Assembly: GCF_001580015.1 (NCBI RefSeq)
Contig: NZ_LSZQ01000046.1
Coordinates: forward strand, 1-64,000
DNA length: 64,000 bases
Direction of reading: 5' to 3'
DNA from: Cephaloticoccus primus
GTDB taxonomy: Bacteria; Verrucomicrobiota; Verrucomicrobiia; Opitutales; Opitutaceae
Made by a program: the position numbers and the translations under genes. Shown one piece after another: positions 36,285 through 44,511 of this stretch. The notes beneath the pieces are model-generated. The model had not been told where the DNA came from, did not search any database, and saw only the letters and a list, made by a program, of their open reading frames with translations. The number at the start of each line of letters is the position of its first letter. The first letter of the stretch is position 1.

Positions 36285-37979
36285 ATGTCGGCCAATTTTG
36301 CGCGCCTCGTCTTTGCCCTGACCGCGGTGTTCTTCGCCGCGTTTTTTCTGTGGCCGATTCTCCAGATCCTGAAGGGTGGTTTCTTCGATGCCGATGGCCG
36401 CTTCACGGTGGAGTACTTTGCGGTGCTACTGAGCGACCCACTCTACCTCGGCGGGCTGCGAAACTCCTTCCTGCTCGCCTGCGCGACGACGGTGCTGGCG
36501 ATGCTCGTCGCCCTGCCGCTGGCCTTCGTCTCCGAGCGCTTCGCCTTTCCCGGGAAGACGCTGCTCGGCTCGCTCGTCCTCGTGCCGATGATCCTGCCGC
36601 CCTTTGTCGGCGCGATAGGGATCAGGCAAATCTTCGGCCAGTACGGCGCAGTAAACAGCCTGCTGATCGCGAGCGGCTTGCGGCCCGAGGGCTGGGCCTT
36701 CGACTGGTTTGCGCTCAACCAGTTCTGGGGCGTCGCGCTGATCCAGGCGCTCTCGCTGTACCCGATCATCTACCTCAACGCCGTCGCCGCGCTCGCCAAC
36801 ATCGACCCGGCGATGGAAGAGGCCGCCGAAAACCTCGGCTGTACGGGGCTGCGCCGGTTTTTCAAAATCACGCTGCCGCTCATCAAGCCCGGGCTCTTCG
36901 CGGGCGGCACCATCGTGTTTATCTGGGCCTTCACGGAGCTGGGCACACCGCTGGTCTTTGACTACGCGCGCGTCACGCCCGTGCAGATCTACTACGGGCT
37001 GCGCGACATCGGCGGAAACCCGTTTCCCTACGCACTGGTCACGGTGATGCTCGCAAGCTCGGTCGCGCTCTACGCGCTGGGCAAGGGACTCTTTGGCCGC
37101 AGCGGCCACGCCACGGCACCCAAGGCCGCGACGACGAGCGGCCCGCGCGAGCTGCCGCCGCTGCGCCGCGCGCTGTGCACGCTACTGTTCGCGAGCGTGA
37201 CCTTTGTCGCGATCCTGCCGCACCTGGGCGTCGTGCTCGTCGCCTTTTCGAGCGACTGGTACGGCAGCGTCCTGCCGCGGGGCTTCACGCTCGAAAACTT
37301 CGGGCTCGCGCTCGGCCGCGAGCTCACCGTCCCCGCAATCGCCAACAGTCTGAAGTTCGCCAGCCTCTCCACACTCATCGACATCGGGCTCGGCATCGCC
37401 ATCGCCTACGTCGTCGTCCGCAGCCGGCTCGCCGGCCGCCAGGTGCTGGACTCGCTCGCCATGATGCCGCTGGCCGTGCCCGGGCTGGTGCTCGCCTTTG
37501 GCTACCTCGCGATGTCGCAGGAGGGGCGTCTCTTTGACTTCATAAACCCGGTCGAAAACCCGAGCGTCCTGCTCATCATCGCCTACTCCGTGCGCCGCCT
37601 GCCCTACGTCGTGCGCTCCGCCGTGGCCGGTTTTCAGCAGACCAGCGAGACGCTCGAAGAAGCCGCGCAAAACCTCGGCTGCCCACCGCTAAAGGCGACG
37701 ATCAAAATCACCCTGCCGCTCATCATGGCCAACCTGATCGCCGGCGGGCTGCTCGCCTTTTCCTTCGCCATGCTCGAAGTCTCCGACTCGCTGATCCTCG
37801 CGCAAAAACAGCTCTACTACCCGATCACCAAGGCGATCATGGAGCTCTTCCAGCTCATCGGTGAGGGCAAGTTTATCGCCAGCGCACTCGGCGTCTGGGC
37901 AATGGTTTTCCTGGGCGTGACAATCGTCGGCATGAGCCTGCTGCTCGGCAAAAAACTCGGCGCGATCTTCCGCGTTTAA
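36285..37979 (+). CDS. Fused two-domain ABC permease, ferric/2-aminoethylphosphonate type
   Basis: About 564 aa with two homologous BPD_transp_1 permease domains in one chain, roughly residues 1-270 and 300-560, each with six helices and a coupling loop: EEAAENLGCTGLRRFFKITLPLIKPGL in the first and EEAAQNLGCPPLKATIKITLPLIMANL in the second. This is the FbpB/AfuB/SfuB architecture for Fe(III), and also PhnV-like or thiamine relatives. No binding protein or ATPase is adjacent, so substrate is open. Start ATG 36285 (GTG 36261 possible); the frame is open further upstream only through repeat copy E. Confidence 0.88.
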   Translation: MSANFARLVFALTAVFFAAFFLWPILQILKGGFFDADGRFTVEYFAVLLSDPLYLGGLRNSFLLACATTVLAMLVALPLAFVSERFAFPGKTLLGSLVLVPMILPPFVGAIGIRQIFGQYGAVNSLLIASGLRPEGWAFDWFALNQFWGVALIQALSLYPIIYLNAVAALANIDPAMEEAAENLGCTGLRRFFKITLPLIKPGLFAGGTIVFIWAFTELGTPLVFDYARVTPVQIYYGLRDIGGNPFPYALVTVMLASSVALYALGKGLFGRSGHATAPKAATTSGPRELPPLRRALCTLLFASVTFVAILPHLGVVLVAFSSDWYGSVLPRGFTLENFGLALGRELTVPAIANSLKFASLSTLIDIGLGIAIAYVVVRSRLAGRQVLDSLAMMPLAVPGLVLAFGYLAMSQEGRLFDFINPVENPSVLLIIAYSVRRLPYVVRSAVAGFQQTSETLEEAAQNLGCPPLKATIKITLPLIMANLIAGGLLAFSFAMLEVSDSLILAQKQLYYPITKAIMELFQLIGEGKFIASALGVWAMVFLGVTIVGMSLLLGKKLGAIFRV

Positions 37980-38010
37980 AAAGCGTATCCAACGAATTGA
38001 TACGACTCCT

Positions 38011-38395
38011 GACGAGGCCCCAACGAGGGCCTCGCTGGATAAAAGAGTCGAAGACTCCACTGCGCGTGGGGCGGCAGGGCGGCCCTACGCGGGCGGCGGC
38101 AGGCGGTGCCTGCTCCCATTTACTGTGCGGTTTGTACATCGGGCGTTCCGCCCGATGCACAAACCACACAGTTGAAAACTTCCGACCTTCGGTCGGGTAG
38201 GAGTTTACCCGTAAACTTTCTCACCTCGCCCCAATGGGTACTCGCTCCATTCGCATTTGATGCCTCGCGTCCTGTCGCGAAGCGACAGGGGGGGAGATCC
38301 TTAAATTTGCGATTTTGTTCGGGCGCAAAGCGCACGTGGCAAAATCGCAAATTGAATGGCACGTGGCGCCACGCCACCGCCCCACGCGGAGTGGG
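38011..38395 (+). repeat. Composite palindromic intergenic element, copy F
   Basis: The most complete copy. Outer module GAGGCCC/GGGCCTC and AGAGTCGAAGACTC precede left terminus CCACTGCGCGTGGGGCGG (38057-38074). An extra GGCGGCCCTACGCGGGCGGC, hairpin CAGGCGGTGCCTG and M3 (38121-38173; TACTGTGCGGTTTG, with the right arm CAAACCACACAGT holding one mismatch) follow. Then CCGACC/GGTCGG, CCTGTCGC/GCGACAGG, the long type-alpha hairpin, GTGGCGCCACGCCAC and right terminus CCGCCCCACGCGGAGTGG (38378-38395). Termini are inverted with one mismatch. Confidence 0.9.
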
Positions 38396-38519
38396 CTAAA
38401 AAGGCGTGCGTTAAGTGCCGCGCTCCCCAACGGCTAACGCCAGCCAGGCGACCAAGCCACCACAACGCCTCACTCACACGCGCCCGACCGCGCCCCTCCC
38501 GCCTCCTCCCGCCCGCCGC

Positions 38520-39398
38520 ATGTTTTATCTGATCCTCACCTCGCTGACCTGGGCCTTTTCCTTCGGTCTGATCAAAGGCCAGCTCACCACGCTGGACCCG
38601 ACTGCCGTCGTCGTGCTGCGGCTCCTCTTTGCGGCACTCGTTTTTGTGCCCTTTTTAAAACTGCGGCGCATCCCCGCGCGCCAAGCGTGGCGGCTGGCGT
38701 CCATCGGTGCGCTCCAGTTTGGCATCATGTACACGCTGTACCTGCGCGCCTTTGCGTTTCTGGCCGCGCACGAAGTCGTGCTCTTCACGATCTTCACACC
38801 CGTTTATGTCGCGCTGCTCGATGCGGCGATTGAGCGCCGCTGGCAGTGGCGGCATTTCTGGGCGGCGCTGCTCTCGATTGCGGGGGCCTCGGTCATGCTC
38901 TGGCACTCACTCGCGCTGGCGGGCATCGCAGCGGGCTTCGGCCTCATGCAACTGTCCAACCTGTGCTTCGCGCTCGGCCAGCTCGCCTGGCGGCGCGAGC
39001 GGGCACGCGCTCCTGCCGGCCTTCGTGAGCGCGAGCTTTTCGGGCTGCTCTACCTCGGCGCGCTCGGCGCGAGCCTCGCCGCTTCGCTCTTCAGCACCGA
39101 CTGGCCCGGCTTTCGCCCCAGTGCCGCCCAGCTCGGCACCATCGCCTACCTGGGAATCATCGCCTCGGGCATCGGTTTCTTCTGGTGGAACCTCGGCGCC
39201 CTCCGCGTCAACGCGGGCACCCTCGCCGTGATGAACAACGCGAAAATCCCGATCGGCGTCCTCGTCTCGCTCCTCTTTTTTCGCGAGCAAGCGGCAGTCC
39301 CGCAATTACTCCTCAGCGGCGCACTGATGCTCAGCGCCGTGGCCCTCGCCGAAGGCTGGCTGACAAAATACCGCCCGCGCCCACCTGCGGCAGTCTGA
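38520..39398 (+). CDS. EamA/DMT-superfamily transporter
   Basis: About 292 aa, ten hydrophobic helices in two EamA halves: YLILTSLTWAFSFGLIKGQL ... VVVLRLLFAALVF at the N-terminus and LGIIASGIGFFWWNLGALRVNAGTLAVMNNAKIPIGVLVSLLFFREQ in the second half, the classical segment of the family. The start 38520 gives the correct first helix; the open frame before it reads sequence after copy F. DMT transporters usually export amino acids or small metabolites; specificity is not visible. Tandem with the CE7 esterase downstream, separated by copy G. Confidence 0.88.
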   Translation: MFYLILTSLTWAFSFGLIKGQLTTLDPTAVVVLRLLFAALVFVPFLKLRRIPARQAWRLASIGALQFGIMYTLYLRAFAFLAAHEVVLFTIFTPVYVALLDAAIERRWQWRHFWAALLSIAGASVMLWHSLALAGIAAGFGLMQLSNLCFALGQLAWRRERARAPAGLRERELFGLLYLGALGASLAASLFSTDWPGFRPSAAQLGTIAYLGIIASGIGFFWWNLGALRVNAGTLAVMNNAKIPIGVLVSLLFFREQAAVPQLLLSGALMLSAVALAEGWLTKYRPRPPAAV

Positions 39399-39417
39399 CC
39401 GACGCTTCCAGAAGCCC

Positions 39418-39784
39418 CCACTGCGCGTGGGGCGCGGTCGCAGACCGGTCTTATGGCGGTGCCTGCTCCCATTTACTGTGCGGTTTGCTCGGCGGGCGTA
39501 CCGCCCGCCGAGCAAACCGCACAGTAGAAAGGGCCCGACCATTAGTCGGTGATTCAACCCGTCAACTTTTTCGCCGCGCCCAAACGGGCTCCATCTGCAT
39601 TTTGAGTTTCTTCCCAGTCGCAACGCGACTGGGGAAGGTCCCGTTAAATTTGCGATTTTGGGCGGGAGGGCGGGTGCAAAGCGCACGGGCAAAATCGCAA
39701 ATTCAATGGAAGTGGCGACCGACGAGCCGCCAACGAGCGGCTCGCAAAATAAAGGGGTCTGCGACCCCGCCCCACGCGTAGGGG
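39418..39784 (+). repeat. Composite palindromic intergenic element, copy G
   Basis: Left terminus CCACTGCGCGTGGGGCGCGG with CGGTCGCAGACCG inserted. M3 lies at 39474-39526 (TACTGTGCGGTTTG / CAAACCGCACAGTA, inner CTCGGCGGGCG arm), then the GACC/GGTC linker, CCCAGTCGC/GCGACTGGG, and the long type-alpha hairpin with an enlarged loop (GGGCGGGAGGGCGGG). After AAGTGGCGACC comes the outer module GAGCCGCCAACGAGCGGCTC and GGGGTCTGCGACCCC, ending CCGCCCCACGCGTAGGGG. Between two tandem genes. Confidence 0.88.
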
Positions 39785-39850
39785 CATGCGCTGGAATGGC
39801 GGCGGAGCAGGCTTGCCTCGCCGATGGGAGATTTCAGCGTGGGCGGCCTT

Positions 39851-40828
39851 ATGCCCCTCACCCAAGAATTACTCGCCGAGCTCCACAACTATCAGGGCCG
39901 CAACCCGCGCCCGGCCGACTTTGATGCGTATTGGGACGCCGCCCTCCGCGAGCTCGATGCCACTGACCCGCAGCCCGAGCTCGTCCCCAGCAAAGAGCTC
40001 AGCCCCCGAAACAGCGAGGCCTTTGACCTGTGGTTCACCGGTGTGGGAGGCGCGCGGGTTTACGCCAGATACCTGCGCCCCAAAAATCGCGCGGAGGGAG
40101 GAGCCGACGGGAAATGCCCGGCGCTCCTTCAGTTTCACGGCTATGCGGGAAGCAGTCAGCGATTTCTGTCCAAACTCGTCTACAGCGGCGAAGGCTTTTG
40201 CGTCGCGGCACTCGACGCCCGCGGCCAGGGCGGCCGCTCCGAGGACAACAGCACCGTGCGCGGCACCACTTACATGGGGCACATCGTTCGCGGCATCGAC
40301 GACCCCGATCCGCGCAAACTGCTCTTCCGCCAGATCTTCCTCGATACCGCGCAGCTCGCCCGCGTCCTTATGCGCTTCGAGGAAGTCGACCCAGAGCGGC
40401 TCGGAGTGATCGGCTGTTCGCAGGGCGGTGGACTCGGGCTGGCCTGCGCCGCACTGGAGCCGCGCATCAAACGCGCGGTCATCGGGGCGCCCTTTCTCTG
40501 CGACTACCGCCGCGTATGGGAGACAGACCGCGCCGTCGATGCCTACGGCGAACTCGGCCACTACTTCTACAACTTCGATCCCAAACATGAGCGCGCCGAC
40601 CAGATTTTTACCCGACTCGGCTACGTCGACTGCCAACACCTCGCGCCCCGCATCAAAGCCCAGGTCCAATTCTACACCGGGCTGATGGACACCATCACGC
40701 CGCCGCATACCCAATTCGCAGCCTACAATAAAATCACCTCGCCCAAGGAGCTGGTCGTCTACCCCGCCACCGGTCACGACGTGCCCTTCGAGTGCGACCA
40801 ATCCCTCCAGTTCCTGCTCGGCCTCTGA
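39851..40828 (+). CDS. Acetyl xylan esterase / cephalosporin-C deacetylase family (CE7) protein
   Basis: About 325 aa, alpha/beta hydrolase of the AXE1 family. It has the oxyanion-side motif RGQGG (in LDARGQGGRSEDN), the nucleophile elbow GCSQGGG, the Asp in TGLMDTITPPHTQFAAYN and the His in ATGHDVPFE. The usual CE7 terminal motif HE is HD here. No signal peptide, so it acts in the cytoplasm on short acetylated sugars. ATG 39851 preferred; the upstream frame from 39824 adds nine residues. Convergent with the TPR gene, the two stop codons being two bases apart. Confidence 0.9.
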   Translation: MPLTQELLAELHNYQGRNPRPADFDAYWDAALRELDATDPQPELVPSKELSPRNSEAFDLWFTGVGGARVYARYLRPKNRAEGGADGKCPALLQFHGYAGSSQRFLSKLVYSGEGFCVAALDARGQGGRSEDNSTVRGTTYMGHIVRGIDDPDPRKLLFRQIFLDTAQLARVLMRFEEVDPERLGVIGCSQGGGLGLACAALEPRIKRAVIGAPFLCDYRRVWETDRAVDAYGELGHYFYNFDPKHERADQIFTRLGYVDCQHLAPRIKAQVQFYTGLMDTITPPHTQFAAYNKITSPKELVVYPATGHDVPFECDQSLQFLLGL

Positions 40829-40830
40829 GG

Positions 40831-41472
40831 CTACGGTTTTTTGAGTTTGCTGCGGAAGTCGCCTTCCGCCGCCCAGTTTCCCTTCTCCAGCGTTTGGGCG
40901 ATTGAGGCTTTGCGCATGAGTGCCTGCGCGGTGCCGTCGACCGGATTTTGCGCTAAAAGCGCGTCGGCCGCGCTCAGGGCTTCGGTGTGACGCCCGGCGG
41001 CCAAGAGGGCCTCGCCGAGTGCCAGCAGATTTGCCTGATTGCGTGGCTCAATCTCGCGGATCGCTTCGTAGGCAAAGACGGAGGTATCGGCCCAGCCCAG
41101 TGCCGCAGCGGCTTCGCCCATGAGCGTGAGCGCCGCAATGTCGTAGGGATTTTTGAGCAAGTGCCGTTCTGCCAAACGGAGTCGCCCTCGCGGATTTTTG
41201 GCCCGCCTCGCCGACACAGTCAGGAGCAGCGCAGAGAGTCCGCCGCGAGCTTTCCGCAGCCATGTGGGCCACAGCGCGATTTTTTTGACAAGGGCCGCCC
41301 GTTGAAGCCGGCGGGCAGCCAAGCACTCGGGCCGCGCCGCAAGGATCGTTTCGCAGGCAGTGAGCGCGTAGTCCCAATTGCCCTGCTCAAAAGCGCGGCG
41401 AGCGTTTTCAAACAGCTTTTGCTGCGGCGCACTCAGCGCATCCTGCGGGCGAGGTGGCGGGGCAGCCGACAT
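40831..41472 (-). CDS. Tetratricopeptide-like helical protein of unknown role
   Basis: 213 aa, no signal peptide. Helix pairs resembling TPR units occur around residues 17-50 (FENARRAFEQGNWDYALTACETILAARPECLAARRL) and 100-165 (AERHLLKNPYDIAALTLMGEAAAALGW, EAIREIEPRNQANLLALGEALLAAG). An Arg/Lys-rich stretch lies between them and the C-terminal tail is basic. TPR proteins are adaptors; no partner is evident from the neighbours. Low-specificity call. Ends two bases from the CE7 esterase stop on the opposite strand. Confidence 0.7.
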   Translation of the reverse strand: MSAAPPPRPQDALSAPQQKLFENARRAFEQGNWDYALTACETILAARPECLAARRLQRAALVKKIALWPTWLRKARGGLSALLLTVSARRAKNPRGRLRLAERHLLKNPYDIAALTLMGEAAAALGWADTSVFAYEAIREIEPRNQANLLALGEALLAAGRHTEALSAADALLAQNPVDGTAQALMRKASIAQTLEKGNWAAEGDFRSKLKKP

Positions 41473-41540
41473 GTAGCCGACTCAAGGCCTCAGCCACTCG
41501 CCGAGCAAGTCAGTGCTGCAAGGCTTCCCGTCGCAGACCT

Positions 41541-41900
41541 CCACTACGCGTGGGGCGGTGGCGGGTCGCCACTTCCATTGAATTTGCGATTTTGCCGCGT
41601 GCGCTGCGCGCCCGAACAAAATCGCAAATTTACATGAACCTCCCCTGTCGCGTTGCGACAGGACTGGAAGCATCAAATGCGAATGAAGCGGAAAACTCAT
41701 TGGGGGCGGACTTTTTGGGCTAACAGGGAATCCAGCTCCGGACGCGGCGGCAACGACACCCCGCCCGAAAAGCCAGTTGAAGACCCCGACCGAAGGTCGG
41801 GTATCCCTTACTGTGCCGCTTGTTTGTCGGGCAGAAGGCCCGATGAACAAGCGGCACAGTAAATGGGTGCAGGCACCGCCTGCCACCCCACGCGCAGTGG
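41541..41900 (-). repeat. Composite palindromic intergenic element, copy H
   Basis: Inverted copy between tandem minus-strand genes. Left terminus CCACTACGCGTGGGGCGG; GTGGCG/CGCCAC; long type-alpha hairpin; CCTGTCGCGTTGCGACAGG; linker; CCGACC/GGTCGG; M3 at 41809-41861 with changed stem TACTGTGCCGCTTG / CAAGCGGCACAGTA; CAGGCACCGCCTG; right terminus CCACCCCACGCGCAGTGG. Compared with copies D to G the M3 stem carries several base-pair changes made on both arms. Confidence 0.86.
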
Positions 41901-41915
41901 CGGTCTTGGACTGAT

Positions 41916-43385
41916 TTATTGGGTGGGCTCAAAGAGTCCGTCGGCTCGGGCGGCGGTTTCGAGCTGGGCAAGCGCGCCTGCGGCAAGCGTCTCTTCGCCT
42001 GCTTCGACGAGGAAGCGCAGCTTCAGCTCCGTACCCGAGTAGCGCACCATCACGCGGCCCGTTCCTACGCAGCCAGTGGTGGCGGTTTCCCCGCTTTTAT
42101 TAAATGCGGCTTCCAGCTCCCGAATCGCCGTCTGGAGTTTCGGACAGCTCCCGAGAGCGCGCCGTTCGGGCACGCGATGAGCCGAGGTTTTTTGCGGAAA
42201 TTTCCGGAGCTCGCCGCGAAGCGCGGAAAGCGGTTGGCCGCTGCGCCGCATCACATCGATCACGCGCAGCGCGGTGACGAGTCCATCGCCCGTCGGTGAA
42301 ATATCCGCGCAGATGATGTGGCCACTCGATTCGCCGCCGAGGGCCGCGCCTTCGGCGCGCATCCGCTCGCTGACGTAGCGGTCGCCCACGTTGGTTCGCA
42401 GCACGCGCCCGCCTGCGGCACCAATCGCCGCATCGACGCCCAGATTACTCTGCACGGTGATCACCAGCGTATCGCGGGCCAGCGCCCCGCGCCGCAGCGC
42501 ATCCAGTGCGAGGATCGTTAAAATCTCGTCGCCATCGAGCACCGCCCCGAGCTCGTCGATCAAGATGCAGCGGTCGCCATCGCCATCGTGGACGACGCCG
42601 AGCCGCGCGCCGGATTCGCGCACGAGCGCGGCGAGCTTTTCGGGATGCTCGCTGCCCAGGCCGGCATTGATGTTGTGCCCGTCTGGCTGGTCGCCGATCC
42701 CCACGATCTCCGCGCCGAGCGCGCGCAACGCGACCGGGGTCGCGCTCACAGTCGCGCCGTTGGCCGTATCGACCGCGATCCGCCAGCCCGCCAGCGACTG
42801 CGCGGGCAATAGCTGCGCGTGCGCCTGCACGTAAGCCGTGAGCGCAGTCTCGTCGCACGCGGTTGTTTGGGCTGCCTCCACCGCGCCGAGTGGCACTGCC
42901 TCGGGCAGCAGGTGCTCGATCTGCGCCTCATCCGCATCGGTGAGTTTCGTACCGAAGGAGGTGAAAAACTTGATCCCGTTATCGCTCGCCGGATTGTGCG
43001 AGGCGGTGATCACGACGCCGAGCGCGGCGCCCGTCGTCTTGACCGCACGCGCGACCGCCGGAGTCGGCAGCACGCCGAGCCGCACCGGCTCGGCCCCCGC
43101 CGCGAGCACGCCCGCGATTACGCCGCGCTCAAGTTCCGGGCCGCTCGCCCGCGTGTCGCGGCCGATGAGCACGCGCAAAGGCCGCGCCCCCTCGCTCCTG
43201 CGTTCATCGGCTCCGGCAACTTCACGGGTGCCGCCCTCACTACCAGCCACGCTGCCACTGCGGCCCGCCTGGGTCTTCGCCCACTCGACGGCTGCCGCAC
43301 TCAAGCGAGCAAAAAAATCGGGATTCACGAGTGCGCCGCCGACCGGCCCGCGCACGCCGTCAGTACCAAAGTAACGGCGGCTCAT
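41916..43385 (-). CDS. glmM: Phosphoglucosamine mutase
   Basis: Interconverts glucosamine 6-phosphate and 1-phosphate for UDP-GlcNAc synthesis, hence peptidoglycan and LPS. 489 aa. N-terminal MSRRYFGTDGVRGPVG; the phospho-serine loop VITASHNPASDNGIKFF; the metal loop DGDGDRCILID; the sugar loop GESSGHI; C-terminal VRYSGTELKLR. An Ala/Gly/Glu-rich insertion lies about residues 45-70, before RVLIGRDTR, and is unusual. The ATG overlaps the stop of trpD by 4 bp, showing translational coupling. Confidence 0.95.
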   Translation of the reverse strand: MSRRYFGTDGVRGPVGGALVNPDFFARLSAAAVEWAKTQAGRSGSVAGSEGGTREVAGADERRSEGARPLRVLIGRDTRASGPELERGVIAGVLAAGAEPVRLGVLPTPAVARAVKTTGAALGVVITASHNPASDNGIKFFTSFGTKLTDADEAQIEHLLPEAVPLGAVEAAQTTACDETALTAYVQAHAQLLPAQSLAGWRIAVDTANGATVSATPVALRALGAEIVGIGDQPDGHNINAGLGSEHPEKLAALVRESGARLGVVHDGDGDRCILIDELGAVLDGDEILTILALDALRRGALARDTLVITVQSNLGVDAAIGAAGGRVLRTNVGDRYVSERMRAEGAALGGESSGHIICADISPTGDGLVTALRVIDVMRRSGQPLSALRGELRKFPQKTSAHRVPERRALGSCPKLQTAIRELEAAFNKSGETATTGCVGTGRVMVRYSGTELKLRFLVEAGEETLAAGALAQLETAARADGLFEPTQ

Positions 43386-44431
43386 GCGTTGCGGTAAAAT
43401 TGGCGGGTGTCCTCGATCTTGCGGCGCACTGCCCCGCCAAGCAGCAGCTCGCGCGCGGGCTCAAGTCCGTCTTCGACGGTCTTGGTCTTGCCCACCAGCC
43501 AGAGCGAAATCGCCGCGTTGAGGACGACCGTGTCTTCGAGCCCGCGCGGGGCTTTGCCCGCGAGCAGGGCCTCGACGATTGCGAGGTTTTGCGCGAGGTC
43601 GCCGCCCTGGAGATCGGCAAACGAGGCGGGCTGCAACCCGTAGTGCTCGGGCTCCCAGGTCGCGTCGATCGCCGCCGCGCGGCCCACACCGACAACGCGG
43701 TTACGGGTCGCCGTAGTGACTTCGTCGATCCCTTTGCCCTCAGAAATCACGCCGTGGACGACGAGCCCTGCTTGCGGCTCCAGCGCCGCGAGCGCCGCCG
43801 CCAGCCGCGGCACCCATGTTTTGGAAAAACTGCCGAGCAGCACATGCGCGGGACGCCCCGGGTTAATGAGCGGCCCGAGGATGTTAAACACCGTGCGCTT
43901 GCCCTGCCCCGCGAGCGTTTTGCGCACCGGCGTGATGTGCTTGAAGGCGGGGTGAAAATTGGGCGCGAAGAAAAACACAAAGCCGAGCTCCTCCATCGCG
44001 CGGCGCAGCACTGCGGGCGGCGCGAAAAGATCGACGCCCAGCGCGGCCAGCAGATCCGCGCTGCCGCACTTCGAGGTGATCCCGCGGTTACCGTGCTTCA
44101 TCGCCGGAACGCCCGCCGCCGCCAGCGTGAGCACGACCAGGCTCGATATGTTAAACCCGCCCGAGTGGTCGCCGCCCGTCCCCACAATGTCGATCGCGCG
44201 CGCCGCCCAGTCCTGCATCCCGGGGTCGAGCGCGCGCCGGCGAAACGCCCGTGCAAACGCTGCGATTTCCCCGGCTGTCTCGCCTTTTTCGGACAACGCG
44301 CTGAGGAAGTCCGCCTTCTCAAAATCCGGCACCTCGGGCGACTCCAGCGCCTGCGTCGCCGCCTCCACCTGCTCCGCCGAGAGCTCGGCGCCCTCCAGAA
44401 GCTGCGCGGTCAATTCTTTTAAAATGGGCAT
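43382..44431 (-). CDS. trpD: Anthranilate phosphoribosyltransferase
   Basis: Adds phosphoribosyl to anthranilate, the second step of tryptophan synthesis. About 349 aa. The PRPP-binding loop GTGGDHSGGFNISS, then KHGNRGITSKCGSADLLAALG and FNILGPLINPG are the family signatures, and the N-terminal four-helix bundle ILKELTAQLLEGAELSAEQVEAATQAL fits. ATG 44431 gives the standard length; the frame extends to 44716 but that segment overlaps the divergent uppP. Overlaps glmM by 4 bp. Confidence 0.95.
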   Translation of the reverse strand: MPILKELTAQLLEGAELSAEQVEAATQALESPEVPDFEKADFLSALSEKGETAGEIAAFARAFRRRALDPGMQDWAARAIDIVGTGGDHSGGFNISSLVVLTLAAAGVPAMKHGNRGITSKCGSADLLAALGVDLFAPPAVLRRAMEELGFVFFFAPNFHPAFKHITPVRKTLAGQGKRTVFNILGPLINPGRPAHVLLGSFSKTWVPRLAAALAALEPQAGLVVHGVISEGKGIDEVTTATRNRVVGVGRAAAIDATWEPEHYGLQPASFADLQGGDLAQNLAIVEALLAGKAPRGLEDTVVLNAAISLWLVGKTKTVEDGLEPARELLLGGAVRRKIEDTRQFYRNA

Positions 44432-44511
44432 GTCCGCACAAGGCAGCCAAGCCAGCCTCAGTGCCGCAAATAAATTTGCCGCAGCTCGGCAAACACCGCA
44501 GCAAACGCGCT

